DNA of 23,869 bases from positions 1-23,869 of the forward strand of contig NZ_CALIST010000020.1 in NCBI RefSeq assembly GCF_938041645.1. The letters run 5' to 3'. The notes beneath the pieces were generated by a model. The model ran no database searches. It saw nothing but the letters and a program-made list of their open reading frames with translations, and was not told where the DNA came from. Below are positions 8,309-14,725 of this stretch, one piece after another. The position numbers and the translations under genes are program-made. Each line of letters starts with the position of its first letter. The first letter of the stretch is position 1. Source of the DNA: an uncultured Campylobacter sp. (GTDB lineage: Bacteria; Campylobacterota; Campylobacteria; Campylobacterales; Campylobacteraceae).

Positions 8309-8785
8309 ATGGCGTTTGTTACAGAGTATATTTCAAAAGAGGATATCGAGAAATACGACTTACTAAAACCGAGTAATGAGATATGTGAAAAGTATCATCA
8401 AGTTAAGCTGGAATGGGCTATTCTAAATTCAAGAGACTGGTGTATAGATCGAGAAAGAGGTATTTGGCTTTTTTCAGTGTGCAGTATCACTATTGGAGAT
8501 CCGAGAGATATGAACTATAGCGGTGAAGATATATGGCTTTTGCATTATAGAGGCAAAGATATAGAGATCGATTTAAGAAATATACATAACAAAAATACTA
8601 GTACGAAAATTACGGATAATCCGTTTAAAATAATCTATGAGCTAGAATCTATAAGAAGTGATATCGGGAATATACCAAAGCAAGAGATTGTGGATATTTT
8701 AAAAGAAATTCTAAATGAATATGGCGATGGAGTGTCTATTGTCCCTAAGGAAAATATTCAAGTAACTTTTATATCAAAAATTTAA
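8309..8785 (+). CDS. Hypothetical immunity-like protein, paralogue 1
   Basis: I do not recognise a named family. The 158-residue product is soluble, acidic and without signal peptide or membrane helix. It opens MAFVTEYISKEDIEKYDLL and shares with the next gene the blocks ISKEDIEKY, DWCI(D/N)RE, IWLLHY, DLR.I and IIYEL, about 40-45% identity by eye. Small cytoplasmic proteins with an ISxEDxxKY opening and a central W..DRE..IWL block often occur beside polymorphic toxins as immunity proteins; that role is an inference. The start is clear: AAGGAGG stands just upstream of the ATG. The gene is markedly more AT-rich than the plsC block, suggesting recent acquisition. No toxin gene is adjacent. Confidence 0.7.
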   Translation: MAFVTEYISKEDIEKYDLLKPSNEICEKYHQVKLEWAILNSRDWCIDRERGIWLFSVCSITIGDPRDMNYSGEDIWLLHYRGKDIEIDLRNIHNKNTSTKITDNPFKIIYELESIRSDIGNIPKQEIVDILKEILNEYGDGVSIVPKENIQVTFISKI

Positions 8786-8800
8786 AGCAAAGGGGATAAA

Positions 8801-9271
8801 GTGGCGTTTATTACAGAGCGTATTTCAAAAGAGGATATTGAAAAATATAGTTTATTGGAAACGATAAACAAAATACGCAAAAAATATGATGATGAAATTA
8901 GTCTATGGTTCCTAGAAAGATTAGATTGGTGTATAAACCGAGAAAATAATACTTGGTTAATTCGTATATCGCATGATTATTTAAGAGATATAGGAGATTG
9001 TGCCTTAACTAAAACGATATGGCTATTGCATTATAAAAGTAACGATATAGGGCTGGACTTAAGGCGGATTTTTAATGATGAAACGATTGGCGATCCGTAT
9101 AGAATTATTTATGAGCTTCACGATATAAAAACAGATGCCGAGAATACAACCAGCGATGAAATTATAGATATTTTGAGAAAAATTTTAAGCGTATATGGCG
9201 GTGGCGGAGTTGGACTAGAAAATTTTACTCCAAAAGAAAAATTAAAGGCAAGCTTAATAGTCAATTTATAG
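8801..9271 (+). CDS. Hypothetical immunity-like protein, paralogue 2
   Basis: A tandem paralogue of the gene 15 bp upstream, 156 residues long and most similar at the N-terminus (MAF.TE.ISKEDIEKY). Shared blocks include DWCINRE (43-49), IWLLHYK and RIIYELHDI; the C-terminal part (about 128-156, with GGGGVGLENF) is less conserved. It starts with GTG after AAGGGG. Like its partner it is AT-rich, apparently cytoplasmic and lacks catalytic motifs I can name. Tandem, diverging copies without a toxin are typical of orphan immunity genes kept for protection against relatives; this is inferred, not shown. The two genes probably form one transcript. Confidence 0.68.
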   Translation: MAFITERISKEDIEKYSLLETINKIRKKYDDEISLWFLERLDWCINRENNTWLIRISHDYLRDIGDCALTKTIWLLHYKSNDIGLDLRRIFNDETIGDPYRIIYELHDIKTDAENTTSDEIIDILRKILSVYGGGGVGLENFTPKEKLKASLIVNL

Positions 9272-9384
9272 CAAAGTAAGAATACGAGCCACAAGGCAAA
9301 ACAAGCAAATACCGAATTAAAGAAATAGTAGATGATTAAACCGCCTGCGATTAAGAAAACTATTTGCTTTATGCCGATCATCAA
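9118..9384 (-). other. Possible small membrane ORF antisense to paralogue 2
   Basis: An 88-codon minus-strand frame begins ATG ATG at 9384. Its first 45 residues, encoded outside the upstream gene, are strongly hydrophobic (two helix-like stretches such as VFLIAGGLIIYYFF). The remainder runs antisense through the end of paralogue 2. No ribosome site precedes it. It could be the stump of a small membrane-protein gene interrupted when the paralogue cassette arrived, or only AT-rich chance. Confidence 0.18.
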
Positions 9385-9443
9385 TATACAGTCGATTTAA
9401 AATTTTACCGTCGTAATAGGATAAATTTTAAAACCTCGTCCGC

Positions 9444-10478
9444 TTAAATCAGCGTCGGCTTTAGCTTGCGTGCCGAAAAGTCGGGCCTCTCGCCGCGAGC
9501 TAGAGCGATGAGCTCATCCGTCGTAATTAGATAAAAGCCCGCGAGTCCTCTGCCGAAAAGCCTTTGGATTTCATCGCTTCTGCCGTCTAAAAAATCAAGC
9601 GCAAGCTTGGAATTTACTAGCAAAAAATCGCTTCCGCTATCAAACGCGTCAAATAAAATTTCGCCCCCCAGCCGCAGCGCGCACTCCCGCTCGCGCTCGT
9701 ATATCTGTGCTCCAAGCGGCGCGCCTTCGCAGCCAAAGTGCACGATCTGCGCACCCAGCCTGTTAGCCAGCTCCTCCGCAGCCTCGTCATACCACACGGC
9801 GACGTTAAAGCCGCTAAAATTGTGCTTCGCGCTAGAAGCGTCAAATTCCGCCATGCTCTGCGCGCTTAAAATTTTATTGCTCTGCGCTGGCTCGTATTTT
9901 AAAATATCGCAAAACGCCCTGTATGCCGCGCGGTCGTCAAACTCCATCCCCACGGCGTCGCACTTCGTAAAATACGCCATCTGCGGCTCGATGATCTCTA
10001 AAACTCTCATACGCTCGCTAGGGTGCGTCTGCATCAGGCGGTGCGCGAAGATAAAGGCGCTGTTGCCCAAAAACTCCCGCGAGCATGCGGGAATTTTCGT
10101 CGAGTAAAAATAGGGCGCAAGGCTTTTGTAAAACTCGAAATCAGCAGCGTCCGCGATGCCCTCAAAGGCTTTAAATTTATCCAAAAACGCTCGCGGCTCG
10201 CAGCGCAGATCTTTAATCGCCTCTTTTTCGCTAAGAGGAGCGATGATTAGCTCGCTTCCAAAGTGCGCTATGAGCGTATCTAGCGGCTCTTTTACGCTTA
10301 CTGTGGTGCCGCCGATTTTTACAAATTCCACTCCCTGAGCGCTAAAATAGGGATCGTGCGCGCAGATGTCGTCAAGCAGTGCCGCAAGATCGGCAAAGGG
10401 CGCGCTTTCATAAACATAGGGCTTGAAGTAGCTTGCGACGTCGCAGCGAGGATCGAAGCGAAAGAGCCTGATTAGCAT
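9444..10478 (-). CDS. DUF5644/HdrB-like protein with lost Fe-S ligands
   Basis: The 344-residue product resembles a fusion of two respiratory modules. Residues 1-105 follow the N-terminal beta-grasp of succinate dehydrogenase/fumarate reductase iron-sulfur subunits (LFRFDP, the ICAHDPYF segment, IIAPL, AIKDL, then a Cys-Glu-Pro turn), but the CxxxxCGxC cluster loop is gone. Residues 222-330 follow the second half of heterodisulfide-reductase HdrB/SdhE CCG domains (GSDFLLVNSKLALDFLDG, then FYLITTDELIALARGE) without the CCG cysteines. I recall such epsilonproteobacterial proteins being labelled DUF5644/HdrB-like. It is soluble, with no signal peptide. The ATG has AAAGG 7 nt upstream. It is divergent from truD. 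Catalytic redox chemistry seems unlikely; a structural or assembly role is a guess. Confidence 0.7.
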   Translation of the reverse strand: MLIRLFRFDPRCDVASYFKPYVYESAPFADLAALLDDICAHDPYFSAQGVEFVKIGGTTVSVKEPLDTLIAHFGSELIIAPLSEKEAIKDLRCEPRAFLDKFKAFEGIADAADFEFYKSLAPYFYSTKIPACSREFLGNSAFIFAHRLMQTHPSERMRVLEIIEPQMAYFTKCDAVGMEFDDRAAYRAFCDILKYEPAQSNKILSAQSMAEFDASSAKHNFSGFNVAVWYDEAAEELANRLGAQIVHFGCEGAPLGAQIYERERECALRLGGEILFDAFDSGSDFLLVNSKLALDFLDGRSDEIQRLFGRGLAGFYLITTDELIALARGERPDFSARKLKPTLI

Positions 10479-10540
10479 TTTTCATCCTTTTTTTATGGCG
10501 AATGATACTAGAATTTGCCTTAATAATGAGTTTTTTAGCG

Positions 10541-10558
10541 GCAATTTTATAAAATTGC
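10541..10558. promoter_or_regulatory. Perfect 18-bp palindrome in the truD leader
   Basis: GCAATTTTATAAAATTGC is a perfect palindrome 26 bp upstream of the truD ATG. It contains TATAAA, which could act as a -10 box, so a protein bound here would cover the promoter. It might equally be a chance product of the AAATTT-rich spacer composition. Confidence 0.35.
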
Positions 10559-10584
10559 GCCTTAGATTAACGCAAAGGCCGGCT

Positions 10585-11697
10585 ATGAAAATTTTATACA
10601 CCCTAAATCACGCGCCGATAAATGCGCATTTTAGTAAAAACTCCAGCGATTTCGTCGTGCGCGAAGTGCCGCTTTACGAGCCTAGCGGTGAGGGCGAGCA
10701 CTGCATTTTGCTGCTGCAAAAAAAGGGCATTAGTACGCACGAGGCGTTGCGGATTTTAAGCGAACATACGGGCGCTAAGATGCGCGAGTTCGGCTACGCG
10801 GGGCTTAAGGACAAGCAAGGCCTTACGACGCAGCACGTTAGTATGCCCGCTAAATTTGAACCCGCGCTGGACGGATTTTCGCACGAAAGCCTTAAAATTT
10901 TAAGCGTGCAAAGGCACAAAAATAAGCTTAAAATCGGGCATCTTAGGGGCAATGACTTTTTCATCCGTCTAAAAAAGGTTCTACCGCCCGACGCCGTCAA
11001 GCTCGCAGCCGCGCTAGATACGCTAGGGCGCGAGGGCTTTGCGAACTACTTCGGCTATCAGCGCTTCGGCAAGTTCGGCGACAACGCGGCGCAGGGCGAG
11101 GAGGTGCTGCGCGGACAGAGGCGGCTTAAAAACCCCAAAATGCGCGACTTTCTAATCAGCGCCTATCAGAGCGAGCTTTTCAATCGCTGGCTTAGCAAGC
11201 GGGTCGAAATTTCAAAATTTGCGGCGGAATTTAGCCTTGAAGAGTTAGCTAAAATTTACGGACTAAGCAAGGAGGAGGCACGCGAGATCGCGGCTCAGCC
11301 GCAGTTTTTCAAGCTTTTAAGGGGCGAGATTTTAGGACATTTTCCGCATGGCGCGTTTTTTAGCTGCGACGATCTTGGCGCGGAGTGCGAGCGGTTTGCA
11401 AAACGGCAAATTACGAGTGCGGGACTAATTGTCGGGCGAGCGAAGCTGCGAGCTAGCGGACTTGGCGGCAGATTTGAAGATGAAATTTTCGCGCCTGCTC
11501 GCGAGTTTGAGGCGCAGATGAACGGCTCGCGCAGGTTTGCGTGGAGCTTTATGGAGCGCGTACAGCACGCCTATGATGCGCAAAATGCGCATTTTAGCTT
11601 CAGTTTTTACCTGCCAAAAGGCTCTTATGCGACGGTCGTTTTGGAAGAAATTTTGCACCGAGATATATTCGAGGGTGCCGCGACGGACGAGGATTGA
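10585..11697 (+). CDS. truD: tRNA pseudouridine(13) synthase TruD
   Basis: TruD converts U13 of tRNA-Glu (and a few others) to pseudouridine. The 370-residue form shows GYAGLKDKQG (70-79) with catalytic Asp76, the NKLKIGHLRGNDF segment, NYFGYQRFG (154-162) and LISAYQSELFNRWL, all hallmarks of this family. I start it at ATG 10585, which has AAAGG about 7 nt upstream and gives the canonical opening; the frame is open a further 30 codons to 10495, but that stretch has no family similarity and contains the leader palindrome. It is divergent from the HdrB-like gene. A degenerate GC-rich repeat region follows the stop. Confidence 0.95.
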   Translation: MKILYTLNHAPINAHFSKNSSDFVVREVPLYEPSGEGEHCILLLQKKGISTHEALRILSEHTGAKMREFGYAGLKDKQGLTTQHVSMPAKFEPALDGFSHESLKILSVQRHKNKLKIGHLRGNDFFIRLKKVLPPDAVKLAAALDTLGREGFANYFGYQRFGKFGDNAAQGEEVLRGQRRLKNPKMRDFLISAYQSELFNRWLSKRVEISKFAAEFSLEELAKIYGLSKEEAREIAAQPQFFKLLRGEILGHFPHGAFFSCDDLGAECERFAKRQITSAGLIVGRAKLRASGLGGRFEDEIFAPAREFEAQMNGSRRFAWSFMERVQHAYDAQNAHFSFSFYLPKGSYATVVLEEILHRDIFEGAATDED

Positions 11698-11710
11698 GCC
11701 GCATCGCGCC

Positions 11711-11915
11711 GCGGGGTAAGACTCGTGCCGCACCACGTCAAATCGCGGCCGCGGAGTAGGGCTCATGCCGCGCCAAACGGTGCCGCAGAGTGGGGTTCAC
11801 GCCGCACTTGCGCTACGTCACGCCGCATCGCACCGCGCTGCAGAATAGGGCTCGCGCCACGCCACACCCCACGTTAAACCGCGCTGTAGAGTAGGGCTTG
11901 GCTACGTCGCGGCGC
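11711..11915. repeat. Degenerate GC-rich tandem repeats downstream of truD
   Basis: Five related units start near 11711, 11751, 11784, 11840 and 11886. Each begins with a variant of GCGGAGTAGGGCTC and is usually followed by GCCGCRCCAC and a CACGT-type word. Spacing is irregular (about 33-56 bp), so the array is old or built by partial duplication. No ORF with codon-like structure fits it. The 481-bp gap up to 12178 holds this array, one AT-rich hairpin and a coding remnant. Confidence 0.6.
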
Positions 11916-11967
11916 AGCACGCGGAATTTTACGGAATTTTAGAGCTTGCTGCGTGGATTTAAATTTA

Positions 11968-12010
11968 TGCGACGATGAAATTTTATGAAATTTCGTAAAA
12001 TTTTATCGCA
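11968..12010. repeat. AT-rich imperfect hairpin
   Basis: TGCGACGATGAAATTTTA (11968-11985) pairs with TAAAATTTTATCGCA (11996-12010), apart from a short bulge. It lies between the truD-side repeat array and the toxin-immunity remnant and could serve as a two-way transcription end. There is no T-tract. Confidence 0.35.
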
Positions 12011-12100
12011 GTAAGCGCGCCGTTTTGTTTAAGCCATAGAATTTCAAATTTAAAATTTATTCGGCTCGTCCGTAGGTAAAATTTGCTAAATTTCACTTTT

Positions 12101-12178
12101 TTATAGTTGCCCAAATTCATTTTCGCCAATAACCAGCAAAATATTATTAAGCTTAAAATCGCTTAAATCTTTTATCTA
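12101..12178 (-). pseudogene. Coding remnant in frame after the immunity-like gene
   Basis: Directly after the TAG of the immunity-like gene there is a second TAG. The same frame then continues for 23 codons reading roughly IKDLSDFKLNNILLVIGENE before FGQL and TAA. The composition looks coding, like the end of another small protein, so either the upstream gene was longer and is truncated or a second immunity tail is preserved. The fragment is too short for a firm call. Confidence 0.2.
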
Positions 12179-12541
12179 CTATTGCCCGTTTACAATATTT
12201 TCAAAATTATTCTCTTCCCAAAAGTAGCATTCTAACATTTTTAAAATTCCATTTTCCAAAAGAACCATTGCTCCTCCAATGTTTTCATCAGAAAGCATTA
12301 AATTTACATTGCCGACAAAACCGTTATTTTTACTTTTTTCTAATATTTTTTTACACTCGAAATGGCAATAATATCCGGCTGTCGAAACCTCTCTTTTTGT
12401 AATTTCTGAATTTTCAAACTGCTCATAAAGCGCATAATTGCTTAAATCATCACTTATTAGCTTAATAATTTCAGCTTCGATATTTGCAATATCTGTAAAA
12501 TTATCGAGGGATAAACATCGTTCCGATTTTTGGTTTTCCAT
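12179..12541 (-). CDS. Small immunity-like protein overlapping toxin remnant
   Basis: The 120-residue product is acidic, apparently cytoplasmic and very AT-rich in its coding. The stretch GYYCHF (57-62) and the C-terminal pattern GGAMVLLENGILKMLECY (88-105) resemble small immunity proteins that follow polymorphic-toxin C-termini, although I cannot name the family. The ATG has GTGGAG upstream and lies inside the 3' end of the toxin remnant in another frame (41-bp overlap), the coupled arrangement expected of a toxin-immunity pair. Because the toxin frame carries a stop codon, this gene may now be an orphan immunity determinant. Two TAG codons in a row end it, after which the frame continues with coding character. 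Confidence 0.6.
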   Translation of the reverse strand: MENQKSERCLSLDNFTDIANIEAEIIKLISDDLSNYALYEQFENSEITKREVSTAGYYCHFECKKILEKSKNNGFVGNVNLMLSDENIGGAMVLLENGILKMLECYFWEENNFENIVNGQ

Positions 12542-12800
12542 TTTTTATAACTCCACATACATTAATTTCATAGCCTTTAATATTGACTTTATGACCATTA
12601 GTAAAATTATTTGGCAACTTACCATTTGCCATATCTTTTTCAAGTTCTTTAATTATAGCATTATAAGCTTGTTATTGATTATTTTCAAATTTATTTAAAA
12701 AATCATCTAATTTATGCTCTGTTTTGTTAAAGATGTGATTTAATTTATTAGCTTCTTTATCGTCGTCATCCTCCGGAGGTAATGGTGCAGAGGCGGGAGT
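12501..12800 (-). pseudogene. Decayed polymorphic-toxin C-terminal domain
   Basis: Read on the minus strand from 12800, the frame gives a Pro/Asp-rich linker (TPASAPLPPEDDDDKEANKL), then NHIFNKTEHKLDDFLNKF and ENNQ, an in-frame TAA at 12672-12674, then QAYNAIIKELEKDMANGKLP and, near the end, VCGVIKNGKPKIGTMFIPR before TAA. This HIF...H...L opening with a GxxxxGKPKIGTMFIP ending is the layout of small nuclease-type toxin tips of Rhs or haemagglutinin-like polymorphic toxins; that assignment is from memory of such tips. Protein flows smoothly across the TAA, which could be one substitution from CAA or GAA. Another stop (12801-12803) lies just upstream and no toxin body is present, so this is a detached remnant. 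Confidence 0.65.
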
Positions 12801-12848
12801 TTATACTTGCTCTCGGCGTAAAATTCCGCCCCTTAAATTCCGCGAGCC

Positions 12849-12876
12849 CTGAAATTTAAGCCAAAAAAGCTATAAT
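12849..12876 (+). promoter_or_regulatory. Promoter of rnpB
   Basis: TATAAT at 12871-12876 ends 7 bp before the predicted 5' end of the RNase P RNA. A weak -35-like CTGAAA (12849-12854) lies 16 bp upstream of it. Position relative to the mature RNA end makes this the natural promoter. Confidence 0.7.
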
Positions 12877-12883
12877 TGCGCTC

Positions 12884-13195
12884 GGGTGTGGCGTGCGGTC
12901 GCTCCGCAAGGAGAGGAAAGTCCGAGCTGCGATAAGACAAGGTTGCGTCTAACGGACGCCGGGGGCAACCCTAGGGAAAGTACAACAGAAAGCAAACCGC
13001 CGCGCAAGCGGTAAGGGTGAAAGGGCGGGGTAAGAGCCCACCGCGCGCGTGGAAACACGGGCGGCAATGCAAACCCAACCTGCAGCAAGAACGGGTGGTT
13101 TCGTCTTATATTTGAACCGTTCGCTCGAACCGATTTGCAAAAATCGGTCTAGATAAATGACCGCTGTAACGGAACTCGGCTTATAACCACACCTA
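12884..13195 (+). ncRNA. rnpB: RNase P RNA (M1 RNA), bacterial type A
   Basis: This is the catalytic RNA of RNase P, which removes 5' leaders from precursor tRNAs. The conserved core is directly readable: GAGGAAAGTCCG (12913-12924), ACAGAAA (about 12985), AGAGCCCACCG (13033-13043), AGATAAATGACCGC (13151-13164) and the 3' segment GGAACTCGGCTTATAACC. The ends pair as helix P1: GGTGTGG (12885-12891) with CCACACC (13187-13193). The total of about 310 nt is slightly short of E. coli. A short T-run after P1 (ATTTTTA) may be the termination point. Minus-strand frames through it are spurious. Confidence 0.95.
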
Positions 13196-13236
13196 TTTTT
13201 ACGCCGAATTTATTTACTTGGAATAAGGAAAAAATT

Positions 13237-13515
13237 TTGAAAAGCTTAATTTTATGCGGTACGCTTTGCGCCGTCGTTTTAGGGTTCGGAGGCTGCGCGA
13301 GTGCGGGTCCTGATAAGTCAGTAATCTTGCAAGGCGACGCCCACGATCGCGCCTGTGCGGAGGTTTATGAGCGCTACAAAGAGCTCGAAGCGGAGCTCTT
13401 GGCGGTCGAGGATCGATACGCAAACCCAAGCGTTGCAAACGATTATATACAGGCTTACGATGAGTACGAGCGCACCATCGCCTATTACAACGAAAATTGC
13501 GCGACCGATAAATAA
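13237..13515 (+). CDS. Small putative lipoprotein
   Basis: The 92-residue product has a short basic N-terminus, a hydrophobic core (4-17) and a lipobox-like GFGGC with Cys20, so export and lipid attachment are likely. The position -3 residue is Phe rather than the usual Leu, making it a weaker lipobox. The mature part (21-92) is highly charged; residues 42-60 (EVYERYKELEAELLAVEDR) look like a short coiled coil. Two further cysteines (about 40 and 88) could form a disulfide in the periplasm. It starts at TTG with AAGGA about 7 nt upstream. It lies 42 bp after rnpB. Function unknown. Confidence 0.7.
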   Translation: MKSLILCGTLCAVVLGFGGCASAGPDKSVILQGDAHDRACAEVYERYKELEAELLAVEDRYANPSVANDYIQAYDEYERTIAYYNENCATDK

Positions 13516-13562
13516 GCGGTGCAGATTGAGCGTGATTTGGTATAAGTGTGGCGTGACGCAGC

Positions 13563-13575
13563 AGTGCAAAGCACT
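13563..13575 (+). terminator. Short hairpin after the lipoprotein gene
   Basis: AGTGC-AAA-GCACT forms a tight stem 47 bp past the stop codon, followed by TAAAATTTTATAAAA rather than a clean T-tract. It is the only hairpin near the end of the gene, so it is the best but weak candidate for transcription termination. Confidence 0.3.
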
Positions 13576-13785
13576 TAAAATTTTATAAAATCTCTAAAAA
13601 ATATTGAAAATTTTACGCGAAGCAAAAAGCGTCTAAAATTTATTTCTTACGCTTGGATCTAGCGATATAAAGTCGCGGTGTGAAGCATAGCGTGGTGCTT
13701 ATTTGTGCCCGCATTTAGCTTAGCACGCCAAATTTGCTGTAATCGTATAACGGCGTCACATACTCGCGCATTGGCTAAGGGGCGC

Positions 13786-13941
13786 ACGATTTATTAATTG
13801 GATCGGCGCGAAGCCTTGAAGTTGCGAAGTCGCACTCAAAAATTTTACCGTGTGAATTCGAATTAGTGGCTTAAAGTGGCAAAGCAATACCCCAAAATTT
13901 AGCCGCGAGGCGGTCGATGAACGATTTATTAATCGGATCGG
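13786..13941. repeat. 21-bp direct repeat in the 1.2-kb non-coding region
   Basis: ACGATTTATTAATTGGATCGG (13786-13806) recurs with one change at 13921-13941, 135 bp away. Related words (GGATC followed by ATAAAGTCGC or ATAAAGTCACAC) occur at about 13665-13685 and just after the second copy, implying an older, larger duplication. From 13516 to 14575 I see no intact gene: frames are short, lack ribosome sites and read as random protein, although the GC content is not that of a pure AT spacer. Confidence 0.6.
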
Positions 13942-14575
13942 TATAAAGTCACACTAAAAATTCCATCAAGTGGAGTTGGTTGCTGTGTCCGTATATGCGT
14001 CTGTCAAAGCCTCGCAGCCTCAATATAAATATATTTCATCGAGTGGATTTGAATTGGCGCCTAGGTGCTTGGATCGATCGTAAAATCAAGCCTTTAAAAT
14101 CCTATCTCGCCCAGTTTCGACCTATTGCGCGATTTTCGCGGCATATAAAGGCGGTAAAACGAGATCGTTAGGGTAGCTTTAAGGTGCAGCGATTTTTTCG
14201 CTTACGCATGCGGCTTTGAGACGCTTGGTAATTTCGATTTACTCGCAGAATTTTAAGATACGCGGTTTTTTGAGACTATAGCAGCGAGATTTTTTGGGTT
14301 TTTAGCGCGAAGGTATTTGGCGAATTTGCAGTGCCATGGCTTTGATTTTTGTCGAGAAATTTTAGAATTTTAAGATTTCGCAAGAGAATTTTGTGCGTTT
14401 TGGCGCTGCGTCAAACTTAAAATTTCATCTTGCCGCCGCGTAAGATTGCCCGCCTAATCTTTTTGTATTTTTAAATACGGCGTATGTTTTGAGATTTGCG
14501 TCCGTTTTTGAAATTTTACTCCGAATAAACACCGAATACACAAAATAGGTAGCCCAGCGATAATTTTAGAAAGCC

Positions 14576-14725
14576 ATGCAAGCTTACAATGCAAAAGCTA
14601 AAGCTTTATGAGAGGCGGAACTTAAAGCCTTTACCGATAATCTAGCCGCGCAAAATGCCGCCGCGTTACGGCGTGCTAAGGCACCCGAAGCGCCGCATTG
14701 TACGCTACGGTTTGCCTCATTATAG
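14576..14725 (+). pseudogene. Decayed short ORF next to rmuC
   Basis: The frame from ATG 14576 reads MQAYNAKAKAL, TGA, then EAELKAFTDNLAAQNAAALR and about 20 more residues to TAG. Its Ala/Lys-rich heptad-like composition looks like real coding sequence broken by one stop. The end overlaps the last codons of rmuC on the other strand. It is too short to assign. Confidence 0.25.

Noticed and set aside
9607..10107. 166-codon frame opposite the HdrB-like gene
   Set aside because: Ser/Ala-rich mirror of the real minus-strand gene; no start signal.
10495..10584. N-terminal extension of truD by 30 codons
   Set aside because: No family similarity in this stretch, it contains the leader palindrome, and the ATG at 10585 has a proper ribosome site and the expected TruD opening.
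11425..11766. Minus-strand frame across the end of truD
   Set aside because: Runs through truD and into the GC-rich repeat with no motif or ribosome site.
12870..13140. Open frames antisense to rnpB
   Set aside because: They follow the conserved RNase P RNA core and read as unstructured Arg/Pro/Ser-rich protein; the RNA explains the sequence.
13318..13588. Alternative frames over the lipoprotein gene on both strands
   Set aside because: The lipoprotein frame has a signal peptide, lipobox and ribosome site; the others have none.
13980..14171. 63-codon plus-strand frame in the 1.2-kb gap
   Set aside because: Arg-rich random-looking protein, no ribosome site, and it spans degenerate repeat sequence.
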